33,345 nt of DNA. Origin: Mesotaenium endlicherianum (taxonomy: Eukaryota; Streptophyta; Zygnematophyceae; Zygnematales; Mesotaeniaceae). The notes beneath the pieces were generated by a model. It saw only the letters and a list, made by a program, of their open reading frames with translations. It was not told the origin of the DNA and made no database searches. The stretch lies in NCBI GenBank assembly GCA_009602735.1, contig WELA01005980.1, positions 807,653 through 840,997 of the forward strand, given 5' to 3'. Below, piece by piece: positions 20,684-29,681 of this stretch. The translations under genes were made by a program, and so were the position numbers. Each line of letters begins with the position of its first letter. Positions within the stretch are counted from its first letter, which is position 1.

Positions 20684-21867
20684 GACAACTTTTTGGGGCA
20701 CGAGAGTGCACGATGGCCCTCCTCCTGACAAGAAAAGCATAGACTAGCCGCCATAAGAGCTTCTTTTTCAACCGAGGAGAGTCTTGCTTTCACTCCTTGC
20801 TGGTTTCTTGCATCATAATGGGCATTGAAGGGTCTTCCACTCTTCCGGGCAGCCGCGGGGTCTCTTTTAATGAATCCAATCTCCATGGGTGTGGGTCCAG
20901 ATTTGGATGTGGAAGAGGCTGCGTACACCCGCGTCGTTGGTGCCCGTGAAGATGAAGGCAATGAATGCTTGAAGTCCAAGGTATCCACCTTTTGGACCAC
21001 TTGAATGATCTTTGAGAAGTCCGTCAAGTCGCGTAATTCCACTTGCTTTGCCAGCTTGGGCTTGAGGCCAAAGATGTATCAATCAATCTTCTCCTCAAGA
21101 AACATGTTGGGGATCTCAAGAGTGAGGGCATGAAATCTAGATGTATACTCTCGAATGGACGTCGTTTGCTTGAGGTGGTGGAGCTTTCCTCGGGCAATCT
21201 TCTCCGTTTTGATGGGCATGAAGTGTTTCTTTAGGGCCTCACGAAAATCTGCCCATCTTGCATATGATGGTGAGGGCGCATGGCCGAGCACGGGGTGCGC
21301 TTTTGCTTTATATACAGCCGCTTGATAGTTACGCCACCATGATGTTGTTGCTCCTCTAAGTAAGGTAACGACAAAGGGAAAGTAGTCCTCCTCGGGCACT
21401 TCAAGGAATGTGAGGTACGTCTCCACTTGGTAGAGCCACAAATTCAGTTTGGCTCCTCTCCCAGGATTGAAAGTGTCTGGTTTGCCGAGCTTGATGAGTT
21501 TCCTTGCTCTTGTAGACTCTTGTGGAGGCGCTTGAGCCGGGGCTGGATCTTGAGCGTTGCTTGCAATAAGGGCAACCATGGCAGTCATAGCTTCTCTTGA
21601 CGATTGCACGGTTGCTTCAAAGGTCGCCAAGGCCACTTGGTTGTGGACGGTCATTAGAAAGGCTGCCCACTCATTTGCAAGAACCCCTTGTGGTGGGGTC
21701 AACTTTGCCACAGCGGCTGCCACGGGATTTGATGGTGCTCCTTTGTGTGGTGCTCCTTGTTGTGGCAAATTTTCTTGAGTGGGCTCTCTTGTCGGCGCTA
21801 GAGAAGGGTCTCTTGGGGATGAAGTGCTACCATCAAAAGCCTGTTGTTGATCTTGAGGATTGGCCAT
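20662..21867 (-). pseudogene. Element 1 gag with zinc knuckle, one nonsense codon
   Basis: From ATG 21867 the frame runs through a Gln/Pro/Ala-rich N-terminus, then a capsid-like region (LWLYQVETYLTF, then RADFREAL-type text and ALTLEIPN), and ends with a single zinc knuckle CFSCQEEGHRALSC (CX2CX4HX4C). A TGA at 21081-21079 interrupts it after EEKID, where the same frame resumes with YIFGLKP; the change fits a CGA-to-TGA transition. The frame closes at TAG 20664-20662. Gag is the structural protein that packages the element RNA. Apart from the one stop it is well preserved, better than pol. Confidence 0.85.
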
Positions 21868-21884
21868 CTTCTTGTGCTACCAAA

Positions 21885-21904
21885 GTGCCTAGCTCCGGTA
21901 CAAT
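21885..21904 (-). other. Element 1 primer-binding site
   Basis: Directly after the 5' LTR, on the minus strand, comes TTGTACCGGAGCTAGG. It resembles the common plant initiator-Met-tRNA primer site TGGTATCAGAGC, with about three differences. The same position in Element 2 is a closer match, so this is probably a mutated version of the same site. Confidence 0.6.
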
Positions 21905-22407
21905 TGTAGTGAAATAGATAAATGTAGTACTTAGTAAAATAAGTTACTTTATATATCCAAGATGCAAGGATCTTTGAACACAAGTGGTAGTTTTTGAAAG
22001 AGAGATGCCTTCTTGATAGTGAATATATTTCTGGAATTTTGCAAGTACAAGAGTGATTCTAGAATGTTTTTCTATGTTCTAGCTCTTGTTTATATTCTTT
22101 CTACGTAAGTAATTTCTACAAAGGTGCATGTTGATGTGTTGGCACCCAACACATCCCAAAACTTGCCACCTCTTTCTAGAATAATGTACACATGTTCTTT
22201 TGACCTAAAAATGGCATATCTGACTTTTGCCACATGGAGGACATCTAGATCCTTCCTCTAACTTTGAAAATGCCTTAGAAGGTTCAAAGGACATGAACCA
22301 AGTCACTAGAGTATCTATTCACACTTGAATCCACACAAAGCTACTCTAAAAGTATTCAAAATCATTACAATAAAAAAAACTAATAAATTATAATTCATAT
22401 CACTACA
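21905..22407 (-). repeat. Element 1, 5' LTR
   Basis: 503 bp, TGTAGTG...CACTACA on the plus strand, followed by the right target duplication GGCAC. It is the partner of 15952-16445. Being the upstream LTR of a minus-strand element, it would carry the promoter. Confidence 0.95.
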
Positions 22408-23522
22408 GGCACGGTGAATTTGCTTAAATTACCTGACATTCAGTTGAGGTTATAAAGCAATCATAGAATGTTGATGTGATATCATGGAAGGTCTCGTGTA
22501 TTGTACACAAAATTCACATGTGTCTATTCACGTACAGTATTGTAACAAAATAGTTCAGTTTCTCAAATATATTTTTGATGTTTCTTGTTTCTAATGCTTA
22601 TTGAAAGCAAAATCAAACCTTTTCTTCACTGAACACTTATAAAAGTCAAAAAAGTACTTGACTATGCACTCAACCACGCAAATAGTGACCAAGTGCATGT
22701 TTGTTCCACGCGTGATGCTAATTTTACAATGTGCGGAGTCAATTTTCAAGGTTATCTTAAGCGCCAGCAACGTACGAACATGAGAATAAAAACATGTGAA
22801 AACCATTGTTATCATGAAATTGTGCGAGTTGAGAAGCAATCTCATGTCAGCCTGGGAAGGTCTAAAAATCGATCCACTTTGAGCACTCCGAGTGCCAATT
22901 TCAGCTGAGATCTGTTGGGAAAGCATATCAAGCCGGTTGGCTATTACGTCTGCCGACCAGATCCATCAACAACCAAATGTCAAGCGTGAGAACTTGACTT
23001 TAACACCAAGCAAAGATTTGAATAAGTAAATGGTCAATCGCGCCTCGTTTGTGCTTTTATCCAATCGAGAGATTTGTGATTTTGTCAATGCTTAAATCTC
23101 TGATATTTAACCAACTTCTCGTACGGACCATAGATGTAGAGTGACCCAATAAGATTCATGCCATTTACAAACTAGTGTGTTACTCCTCTTTATTGTAGGA
23201 GGTCTGCACGCTTCTGAAGTAACAATTCAGGTTGATGTTTGTTACTTGACATTCAGTAAACTTGGACCTTGGATAGAACTTAGATAGCTGCTCAGCGTCC
23301 ACAGAGTAGCGGTGCACGACAACTACAGACTTTTAAGCTTGCAAGTCTCTGGCCCAAATTATGCAACAGTCATGGGATGAAGAGTGCAAGGAATGTAGGC
23401 TAAGGAGTCAAATGAAGTGAGTTGGACTATGGAGGGATACAATTGACGGCGGACTATCATCAAGCGGAGGTGCGCTTAAGTGGATTCAGAATGCGGTAGG
23501 GTCAATAGGAAAACTGGGGGGA
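22408..23522. other. AT-rich DNA, probably the internal 3' part of a plus-oriented retroelement
   Basis: No coding frame is recognised. The last bases, CTGGGGGGA (23514-23522), form a polypurine tract immediately before an LTR-like start TGTAACGTG, so at least the right part is likely the 3' untranslated region of an older plus-strand LTR element. Confidence 0.45.
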
Positions 23523-23904
23523 TGTAACGTGTAATTATATAATCAGACTATATTCATTGTATTCATATTTTAATGTTCTTAAATATTTATAGAGTAATTT
23601 GTGTGGATTAAAGTGTTCAATAGATACTCTAGTGACTTACTTCATGTCCTTTGAACCTTCTAGGGCATGTGTGAAATTAAAGGAATGACCTGAAAGAACT
23701 CCATGTGGCGAAAGTCAATGTCATTTTTTAGTCAAAAGAACATGTATACATTATTTTAGAAAGAAGTTGCATAATTTGGGATGTATTGGGGTGCCAACAC
23801 ATCAAAATGCACCTTTCTAAAAATCACTTGTGTATAAATTATGTAAGGAAGAGCTAGGATAGATATTCTATAATTACTCCTATACTTGCCAAGTTCTAAG
23901 TTAA
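23523..23904 (+). mobile_element. Truncated LTR of a retroelement related to Element 1, opposite orientation
   Basis: Starts TGTAACGTG after a polypurine tract. From about 23590 to 23890 it aligns with the reverse complement of the Element 1 LTRs (shared: AGATACTCTAGTGACTT, CCATGTGGC, TGCCAACACATCAA). It stops where Element 2 begins at 23905, and the missing LTR remainder is not found after Element 2. Divergence from Element 1 is greater than between the Element 1 LTRs, so it is an older or sister family. Confidence 0.75.
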
Positions 23905-24651
23905 TGAAAGGGGCAGAGTGTCCTAGTGGAAGCGTAGTGACTTACGAGGAAAAGAACTAGTTGCAATCATACTAAAGAGTGCAGCGGCATATCACTAAGA
24001 AAGCTTAGGAAAATTACTCAACATTTTGAGTAGCAAGAAATTGCTCACAAATGATGTAGGATGAAAGGCCTTGTCATTACAAACCCGTAGATATTTACAG
24101 AAGTGAAAACTGATAAGAAACAAAGAAGTTATGCCTATTTATAATTTTCTGCCTGAGTGCTCCTCCCTAGGAGGAAGCTACGGATTTTCCTATGTGTTCG
24201 TCAAATTGTCCCTCCCAAAATATTCGTGAGTAAACCAGATCAGTCTAATCCGACGTGTCGGGCCGAATTGACGTCCACATACATGCATCGACATTACTAG
24301 AATATTCTATCTTAGACGCGCTAGGCTAAACCAAAACTTCTAGGTAAATCGACCTAGTCGGCACTCCGCGTCAGCCGAACTTACGTGAAGGTTCGAATTC
24401 ACTCTAGCGGCCTAGATCGCTCGACGCTGTCGGTCAATCCGACGGTCGCGCTCACGGCGAATTAAGGACAGTCGTCAACCGACCTTAACACAAATTAAAC
24501 TTCGGAAATCCATAACTCTCTCAATACTTGACCAAATTCGATAAATTTTATATCAAAATGACCACAAAAATGCACTCTGCATTTCTATGCAATCATAACA
24601 TACTTTCAAGGAGCTCAAAGATGCACTTCATAAAACTATGACTTTACATCA
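23905..24651 (-). repeat. Element 2, 3' LTR
   Basis: Begins TGAAAGGGGC on the plus strand and is homologous to 27831-28527. The inner end is placed where a polypurine tract (minus strand GAGGAGGGGGA) meets TGATGTAAAG; a start at TGTAAAG (24648) is also possible. The integrase-chromodomain frame ends about 13 bases inside this LTR. Confidence 0.85.
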
Positions 24652-25865
24652 TCCCCCTCCTCAAGATGCGACGTCCTCGACGCATTCTGTAGATAACGCC
24701 TCAACTTACTCTTGCAATGAGTCAAGTTGGCCTCCGGCTCCCAAGTGTTGTCATCCGCATGGTAGCCTTTCCACTTGACCAGATACTCTTGAACAAGTCG
24801 TTGACTTCGCTTGACTCGTCGATCGCTGACAATCGCCTCCACTTCATACTCCAATACATCATCGATCTCGACCGGTGGTGGCGGTGTAGGTAGTCGTCCT
24901 GGATGTCCTTCATTCGGGTCAACGTATGGCCGCAAACAACTGACAAGGAACACATCATGGATACGCCAGCCTAGAGGAAGTTCCGACTTGTAGGTCACTG
25001 GATTAACCTGCTTGAGCACCACAAAGGGAACTGTAAATCGTGCTCGCAGTTTCCTCGTGCCCGTAAAAGGTAGATTCTCTGTAAACAAGAGTACTTTGTT
25101 GCCCACATGGAATGTCACTTCCCTCCTGTGCTTGTTAGCATGCTTGACCTGCTCTTCCTGTGCCTTCCGAATACACGTCTTCGCCATATCCCAAGTCTTC
25201 GCCAGCTGCTCCATAAAAGCTTGTGTAATAGAAACCTGAGTCTCCTTGGCTTTCTCCAACAAGATGTTCCCTGGATGATATACTTCTCTCCCATAAACCA
25301 TGGTGAATGGTGACTGCTTGGTCGATCCTTGCAAACTGTTGTTGTAGACAAACTCCAATCCTGGCAGCTTCTTGTCCCACTCTGAAGGGTCTTCCATAGT
25401 GAAACTCCTGAGCACCTCTTGCAGAGTTTTGTTGAGCCTCTCACTCTGCCCGTCTGTCTGAGGATGAAAGGAAGAGCTCATACTTAGCTTGGTCCCCATC
25501 AAAGTAAACAATGACCGCCATAAGTTGCTAGTAAACCTTGGATCCCGATTTAAAACAATCACCTTCGGCAACCCATGTAGCTTGAAAATATGATCAAAGA
25601 ACAATCGTGCCATATCTGCTGCCGTAGAAATCTCCTTCATGGGAATGAAGTGTGCTATCTTGCTGAGTCTATCAGACACAAGCCATACTGCATCGTGCCC
25701 TTGACCACTCACTGGTAAAGATGTGATGAAGTCCATAGCAATCTGCTCCCAAGGGTACTTTAGAATAGGCAAGGGTTGCAGTGTACCTCCGTTCTTTTGA
25801 TTTGGTGTCTTGTTTCTCTGGCACGCATCGCAACTCCTGATCCACTCCTCGATGTCCTTGTCCAT
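24636..25865 (-). CDS. Element 2 integrase (C-terminal part) and chromodomain, open frame
   Basis: 409 codons without a stop. It begins at the CC half of the integrase zinc finger (RSCDACQRNK); the HH half is lost with the deletion. The catalytic core shows Asp in IAMDFITSLP, Asp in NRDPRFTSNLW and Glu in DGQSERLNK, so the DDE triad is complete. A GPY/F-like region follows (FTVPFVVLKQVNPV), then a Pro-rich linker and a chromodomain (EYEVEAIVSDRR, EYLVKWKGY, NTWEPEANL) with its aromatic positions kept. Chromodomains of this group direct insertion to particular chromatin. The first Met (25865) is only an internal codon of the former polyprotein; whether this part is ever translated is unknown. 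Confidence 0.85.
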   Translation of the reverse strand: MDKDIEEWIRSCDACQRNKTPNQKNGGTLQPLPILKYPWEQIAMDFITSLPVSGQGHDAVWLVSDRLSKIAHFIPMKEISTAADMARLFFDHIFKLHGLPKVIVLNRDPRFTSNLWRSLFTLMGTKLSMSSSFHPQTDGQSERLNKTLQEVLRSFTMEDPSEWDKKLPGLEFVYNNSLQGSTKQSPFTMVYGREVYHPGNILLEKAKETQVSITQAFMEQLAKTWDMAKTCIRKAQEEQVKHANKHRREVTFHVGNKVLLFTENLPFTGTRKLRARFTVPFVVLKQVNPVTYKSELPLGWRIHDVFLVSCLRPYVDPNEGHPGRLPTPPPPVEIDDVLEYEVEAIVSDRRVKRSQRLVQEYLVKWKGYHADDNTWEPEANLTHCKSKLRRYLQNASRTSHLEEGDDVKS

Positions 25866-26862
25866 ATTTCTCCAATAACTCTGTCAGCTGCTTCTTCAAC
25901 TCATCCAACTCCGCAAACAATTGTCAATAGGCGGGTCTCACTGGTGGCTTGCTCCCTGGTTCCAACTCAATCTTGTGCTCCATAGCTCTCTGTGGAGGAA
26001 ATCCTGCAGGTAGCTCCTCAGGACACACGCACTTGAACTCCTCCAGCAGCGCCTTAATTTGGGCAAGCATCTCAGCAGGCTTCTTCTCTTGAGCTCTTGG
26101 GCTCCGCTCCTTCTAAGCAAGGGGATCAGACACCACTACTTGCTCCGCCGACGATGTACATTCGCCCAGGCTATTAGGATTCACGCTTGCTCCATCTAAT
26201 GACCTGGCCAGGGCCACCGAAACAAGGTACATCTCCTTCACCTTATGCGCCCTGCATAGCTTCTTAACCTGCAGGCTCGACAGAAGACAATTACTTGTGG
26301 TCGTATCTACCTCCACCTGCTTCGCTGTCTCCATTTGACCATCACGCCCTTGGACTTTCACTTGTCCTGTGCTCCAGTGCACTTGAGGGTTGGCTTTTCT
26401 GAGCCATGGTCGGCCCAATGTCACCTCATGGTGACCCAACTCTGCCTGCTCCATAACTTCCTTACTCCGGTGCCCCGCTACTTCCACGTGAATAGCTTCC
26501 GTAGGTGCACAACACTTGAGTCTCTGCCCATTCGCTAAAATCGCCTCCTTAGGCTCATAATGCTTCTGCACAGGGATTCGCCATAATTTCACCAGCTTCT
26601 TGTGCACAAAATTTGCACTTGCGCCACTGTCGACCATACACTTCGCCTTGTTGCCGTCGACTACTCCTTCCACGATGATAGGCTTGTCAGCGTCTCGTCC
26701 TTCGCTTCTCGACAGGCTCCTGGGGATAACCTCCTTGTGAGTTCTCGTCTTCACGCCAGTAGACACCCCAGCACGACTTACTGGCGTCCTCCTTTTTCCT
26801 GCTATTGAGGTTGCTTCGCCTTCACATGACAGTCTCGAGCTAGATGTCCAAGCTTGCCGCAA
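25866..26862 (-). pseudogene. Element 2 protease and RT N-terminal remnant, with RT/RNase H deletion
   Basis: The protease keeps its active-site motif (CMVDSGASANFVHKK, near 26640-26600). The frame has a stop after VVVSDPLA (26113), then shows the usual text before RT (MEHKIELEPGSKP), a second stop near 25930, and ELDELKKQLTELLEK. There it runs straight into the integrase zinc-finger region in another frame. The fingers-palm of RT and all of RNase H are missing. The bases TATTGGAGAAA at the junction can be read as the end of either flank, suggesting a microhomology-mediated deletion or template switch. Confidence 0.85.
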
Positions 26863-27793
26863 TTATAGCAAGGTCCTCTCGACCTGCGCTGATACTGCAC
26901 AAGTCCCAACTCCATAGGTACTGGACCTTGTCCACTTGTGCTTGGCGCTTGAGAACCAAACTGTCGATATCCTCCAAAGTTGTGGCTGCCCCACTGCCTC
27001 TAACTATACTCCACAGCGTCGACCCTTGTTGCCAATGCCATCATTTCTCCAAGACTGGTAGGGTCCTTGAGCGCCACTTCCTTGTCCACAGTTGGCTTGA
27101 GTCCCCTCTTGAACTTGTCCATCATCTTCGACTCATGCATGGATGGACATTGAAGCACCAGCTCATTGAAGCGCGAAAACTACTCCTGAACGCTCCTCGC
27201 TGACGAAGGCGCACCAATAGATATCGAGCGGTAGCCTCGGGTGCGATAGGTTGAAATTGCCTCTTCAAACCTTCAAAGAGCTGATCAACAGTAGCAGGAA
27301 CTCCAGACAGGAGCTCCTATCGCTCATACTAAGCTCTAGCACTCTTCTTCAGCAACGTAATCACAAAGGCGACTTGCTTGCCGGGCATGAGCGCAGAATA
27401 CTTCATAAACTTCTTCACTCCAAAAATCCATTGATGAACAAGCGGCGATCCACGCTCTCCAGTGTATACTTCAGGCTTAGGCGCACGCACTCCCGATGCG
27501 GGTGGAATAACTGGTTGCACCACTGGGTCAACATAACTTGGTGGTACAACGGGTGCAGGTGCCGAACTCGTCGAAGCTGCGTTTCCAACAACAATTCGCA
27601 CCATTCTCTCCACCTCCGCGCGCATATTTTGTTGAAATTGGGCGTAGACTTCTCCTCTAATTGCATTCGCCATTTGCCTTAGCATTGCCTGCATCTCTTG
27701 TTGCTCTTTGGTCATCGTTGGTGCTGCCTGCTGCCCCGCGCGCTCAACATGCTCGACATGTTCACCTCCTCCGGCTGCTGGCTGCGACTCCAT
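26802..27793 (-). pseudogene. Element 2 gag with zinc knuckle, frameshifted
   Basis: From ATG 27793 the first 154 codons are open: a Gln/Met-rich N-terminus, a Pro/Val-rich linker, then the retrotransposon gag start (APKPEVYTGERGSP, KKFMKYSALMPGKQVAF). A TAG after KKSARA (27329-27331) replaces what is normally Trp, with another TAG four codons on. After at least one frame change the zinc knuckle CYNCGKLGHLARDC (26870-26829) is intact, and that frame ends at TAG 26804-26802. The protease lies in the -1 phase relative to the knuckle, as in Element 1, but no slip heptamer is seen in the overlap. Confidence 0.8.
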
Positions 27794-27812
27794 AATATAA
27801 TATGCAAACTAG

Positions 27813-27830
27813 CCCAACTCCGATACCAGA
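27813..27830 (-). other. Element 2 primer-binding site
   Basis: Two bases after the 5' LTR, on the minus strand, comes TGGTATCGGAGTTGGGC. This is close to the standard initiator-Met tRNA primer site of plant LTR retrotransposons (TGGTATCAGAGC). Confidence 0.8.
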
Positions 27831-28527
27831 TGAAAGGGGCAGAGTGCCCTAGTGGAAGCGTAGTAACTCACGAGGAAAGGAACTAGTTGCAATCATACTA
27901 AAGAGTGCAGCGGCATATCATTAAGAAAGCTTAGGAAAATTACTCAACATTTTGAGTAGCAAGAAGTTGCTCACAAAAGATGTAGGATGAAAGGCCTTGT
28001 CATTACAAACCCGTAGAAATTTACAAAAGTGAAAACTGATAAGAAACAAAGAAGCTATGCCTATTTATAATTTTCTACCTTAGTGCTCCTCCCTAGGAGG
28101 AAGCTACGGATTTTCCTAAGTGTTCGTCAAATTGTCCCTTCCAAAATATTTGTGAGTAAGCCAGATCAGTCTAATCTGACGTGTCGGGTCGAATGGACGT
28201 TCACATACATGCATCGACATTACTAGAATATTCTATCTTAGACGCGCTAGGCTAAATCGAAACTTCCAGGTAAATTGACCTAGTCGGCACTCCGCGTCAG
28301 CCGAACTTACGTGAAGGTTCGAGTTCATTCTAACGGGCCAGATCGCTCTGTCGGTCAATCCGACGGTCGCGCTCACCGTGAATTAAGGACAGTTGTCAAC
28401 CGAACTCAAAACTAATTAAACTTCGGAAATCCATAACTCTCTCAATACTTGACCAAATTCGATGAACTTTATATCAAAATGATCACAAAAATGCATTCTA
28501 CACTACTATACAATCAAAACATACTTC
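27831..28527 (-). repeat. Element 2, 5' LTR (truncated outer end)
   Basis: Homologous to 23905-24608 with scattered differences. The alignment is lost at CATACTT near 28526, whereas the other LTR continues for about 43 bp to its terminus. The promoter-proximal LTR edge is therefore missing here. Confidence 0.85.
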
Positions 28528-28640
28528 CTTGGACATATTGGCCAAGTGTAAATAAATTGAAGTAGAGACGTGGGTTTGAATCCCCACAAGAACAAAGTGT
28601 AATTTGCACTTCTCGTCTTCGTTCGCGTGCAATTGTCGCA
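28528..28640 (+). repeat. tRNA-like B-box segment (SINE-like relic, copy 2) abutting the broken LTR
   Basis: Contains TTGGCCAAGTG, loosely like a Pol III A-box, and GGTTTGAATCC (28573-28583), a near-perfect B-box in a GTGGG/CCCAC stem. The following AACAAAGTG...TTTGCA...TCTCGT...TTCGTT text parallels 14735-14767. A related tail occurs at 28983-29034. Not a foldable tRNA gene. It starts exactly where the Element 2 LTR is cut. Confidence 0.4.
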
Positions 28641-29681
28641 AAATGAGTTGGCCCAGACTGATGTCCTGGATTTAAGTCTGGGCGGCGACGTTCGTGGGTC
28701 GCCTCCTGCTTGTTTCATTTTGGTTGGACGACTGTCGTTATCATGGAAAAGTGGCAGGCATTGTCCAAACAATGACGTTTAAATAAAATATGATTACTTA
28801 TTAGTTAATATAAAGTGTATGTTATATGAGTAGGTTTTATGTTTAGACAAATTATACTTTTTACGATTAGATTGCTTTCCACCTTTTGGCCGTGTGCTAA
28901 TCAAGCACAATCAGTTGACATGCATGCGTGTTCAAAATTTGAGGAAAAAATAATCTTTCTCAAATAAAATGCATGACATATTTGAGGTAATTAGAAGAAT
29001 ATACTAAATACACCTAAAATCACAGATTGTTACATGGGACTTACCAGAGGGCAACTTATCAAGGATCGGTCTTAGGTTATTCTAGGAAGTGAGGAAGCCA
29101 TCTGAGCCAGGTTGAGAAGAGAGCTTAGAGAATGGACCTGGGTCATGAATAGGTCAACAACGCCATGTGGAGCGTACAAGAGGAATATTGAGAATTAATG
29201 GTCGGGTTGACAATTGCTGCACACGCCGTCAAAATTGGCATCGCCGACCCCTCTTGCTAGTGTGCTTGGAATTTGTGTTCGCAATGCGTATTCATACAAA
29301 CTTTACAATCTTGAGGCCTCGAGTGCCGCAAACGCCAAATGAGACAGCTTCCTGGCCGCCCTCGGACACCCAGTTAGGGGAGTTGAAGGATGACCTGTTG
29401 TTTCTTCAACATGCGTTGAGGAGATAATTCAGCCTCGCAACTTGCAACTACGTAACTAATGCCACAACATAGTCAAACTTGCTCATTGTCTACTATGTGG
29501 CAAATATTTCAAACTAAATTATTTGGATTGGTTTGGATTTACTGGTAATACTTGAAACACAATTAGGAGTGGACAGAGCATGACAGAACATGCATGCAAG
29601 CATAACATCTCAGTGAAACTGGTGCAATGGACCAAAAATGGTTGCATCAAACATGGCAACACTTAACGCTAGCTTCACTGA
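28641..29681. other. AT-rich intergenic DNA
   Basis: No gene recognised. An 86-codon plus-strand frame (29167-29427) has no known domain. The right part may contain the 3' flank or terminal repeat of the piggyBac-type element, but I could not identify a TTAA-bounded end. Confidence 0.4.

Larger units (their letters stand above)
15952..22407 (-). mobile_element. Element 1: Ty3/gypsy chromovirus-type LTR retrotransposon, full length but inactive
   Basis: 6456 bp, coding on the minus strand. The LTRs at 15952-16445 and 21905-22407 both start TGTAGTG and end CACTACA on the plus strand. They are flanked by a perfect 5-bp duplication GGCAC (15947-15951 and 22408-22412), so the boundaries are exact. 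Order along the minus strand: 5' LTR, primer site, gag with zinc knuckle, protease, RT, RNase H, integrase, chromodomain, an unusually long 3' region with 43-bp tandem repeats, a short purine tract, 3' LTR. This order and the terminal chromodomain define a chromovirus-type Ty3/gypsy element. By eye the LTRs are about 90% identical, so the insertion is not recent. Several nonsense codons and lost catalytic residues make it non-autonomous. Confidence 0.95.
23905..28527 (-). mobile_element. Element 2: internally deleted Ty3/gypsy chromovirus
   Basis: About 4.6 kb, coding on the minus strand: right LTR (27831 to about 28527), primer site, gag, zinc knuckle, protease, a jump from the start of RT into the integrase zinc finger, integrase core, chromodomain, left LTR (23905 to about 24651). 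The missing RT and RNase H explain its shortness relative to Element 1. The outer edge of the right LTR lacks about 43 bp present in the left LTR, and no target duplication is found, so its right flank was rearranged after insertion. It sits at the broken edge of an older plus-oriented LTR. Confidence 0.9.

Noticed and set aside
26802..26870. Programmed -1 frameshift in Element 2, as in Element 1
   Set aside because: The zinc-knuckle and protease frames are in -1 relation, but the overlap contains no X_XXY_YYZ heptamer in phase, and gag already has indels.
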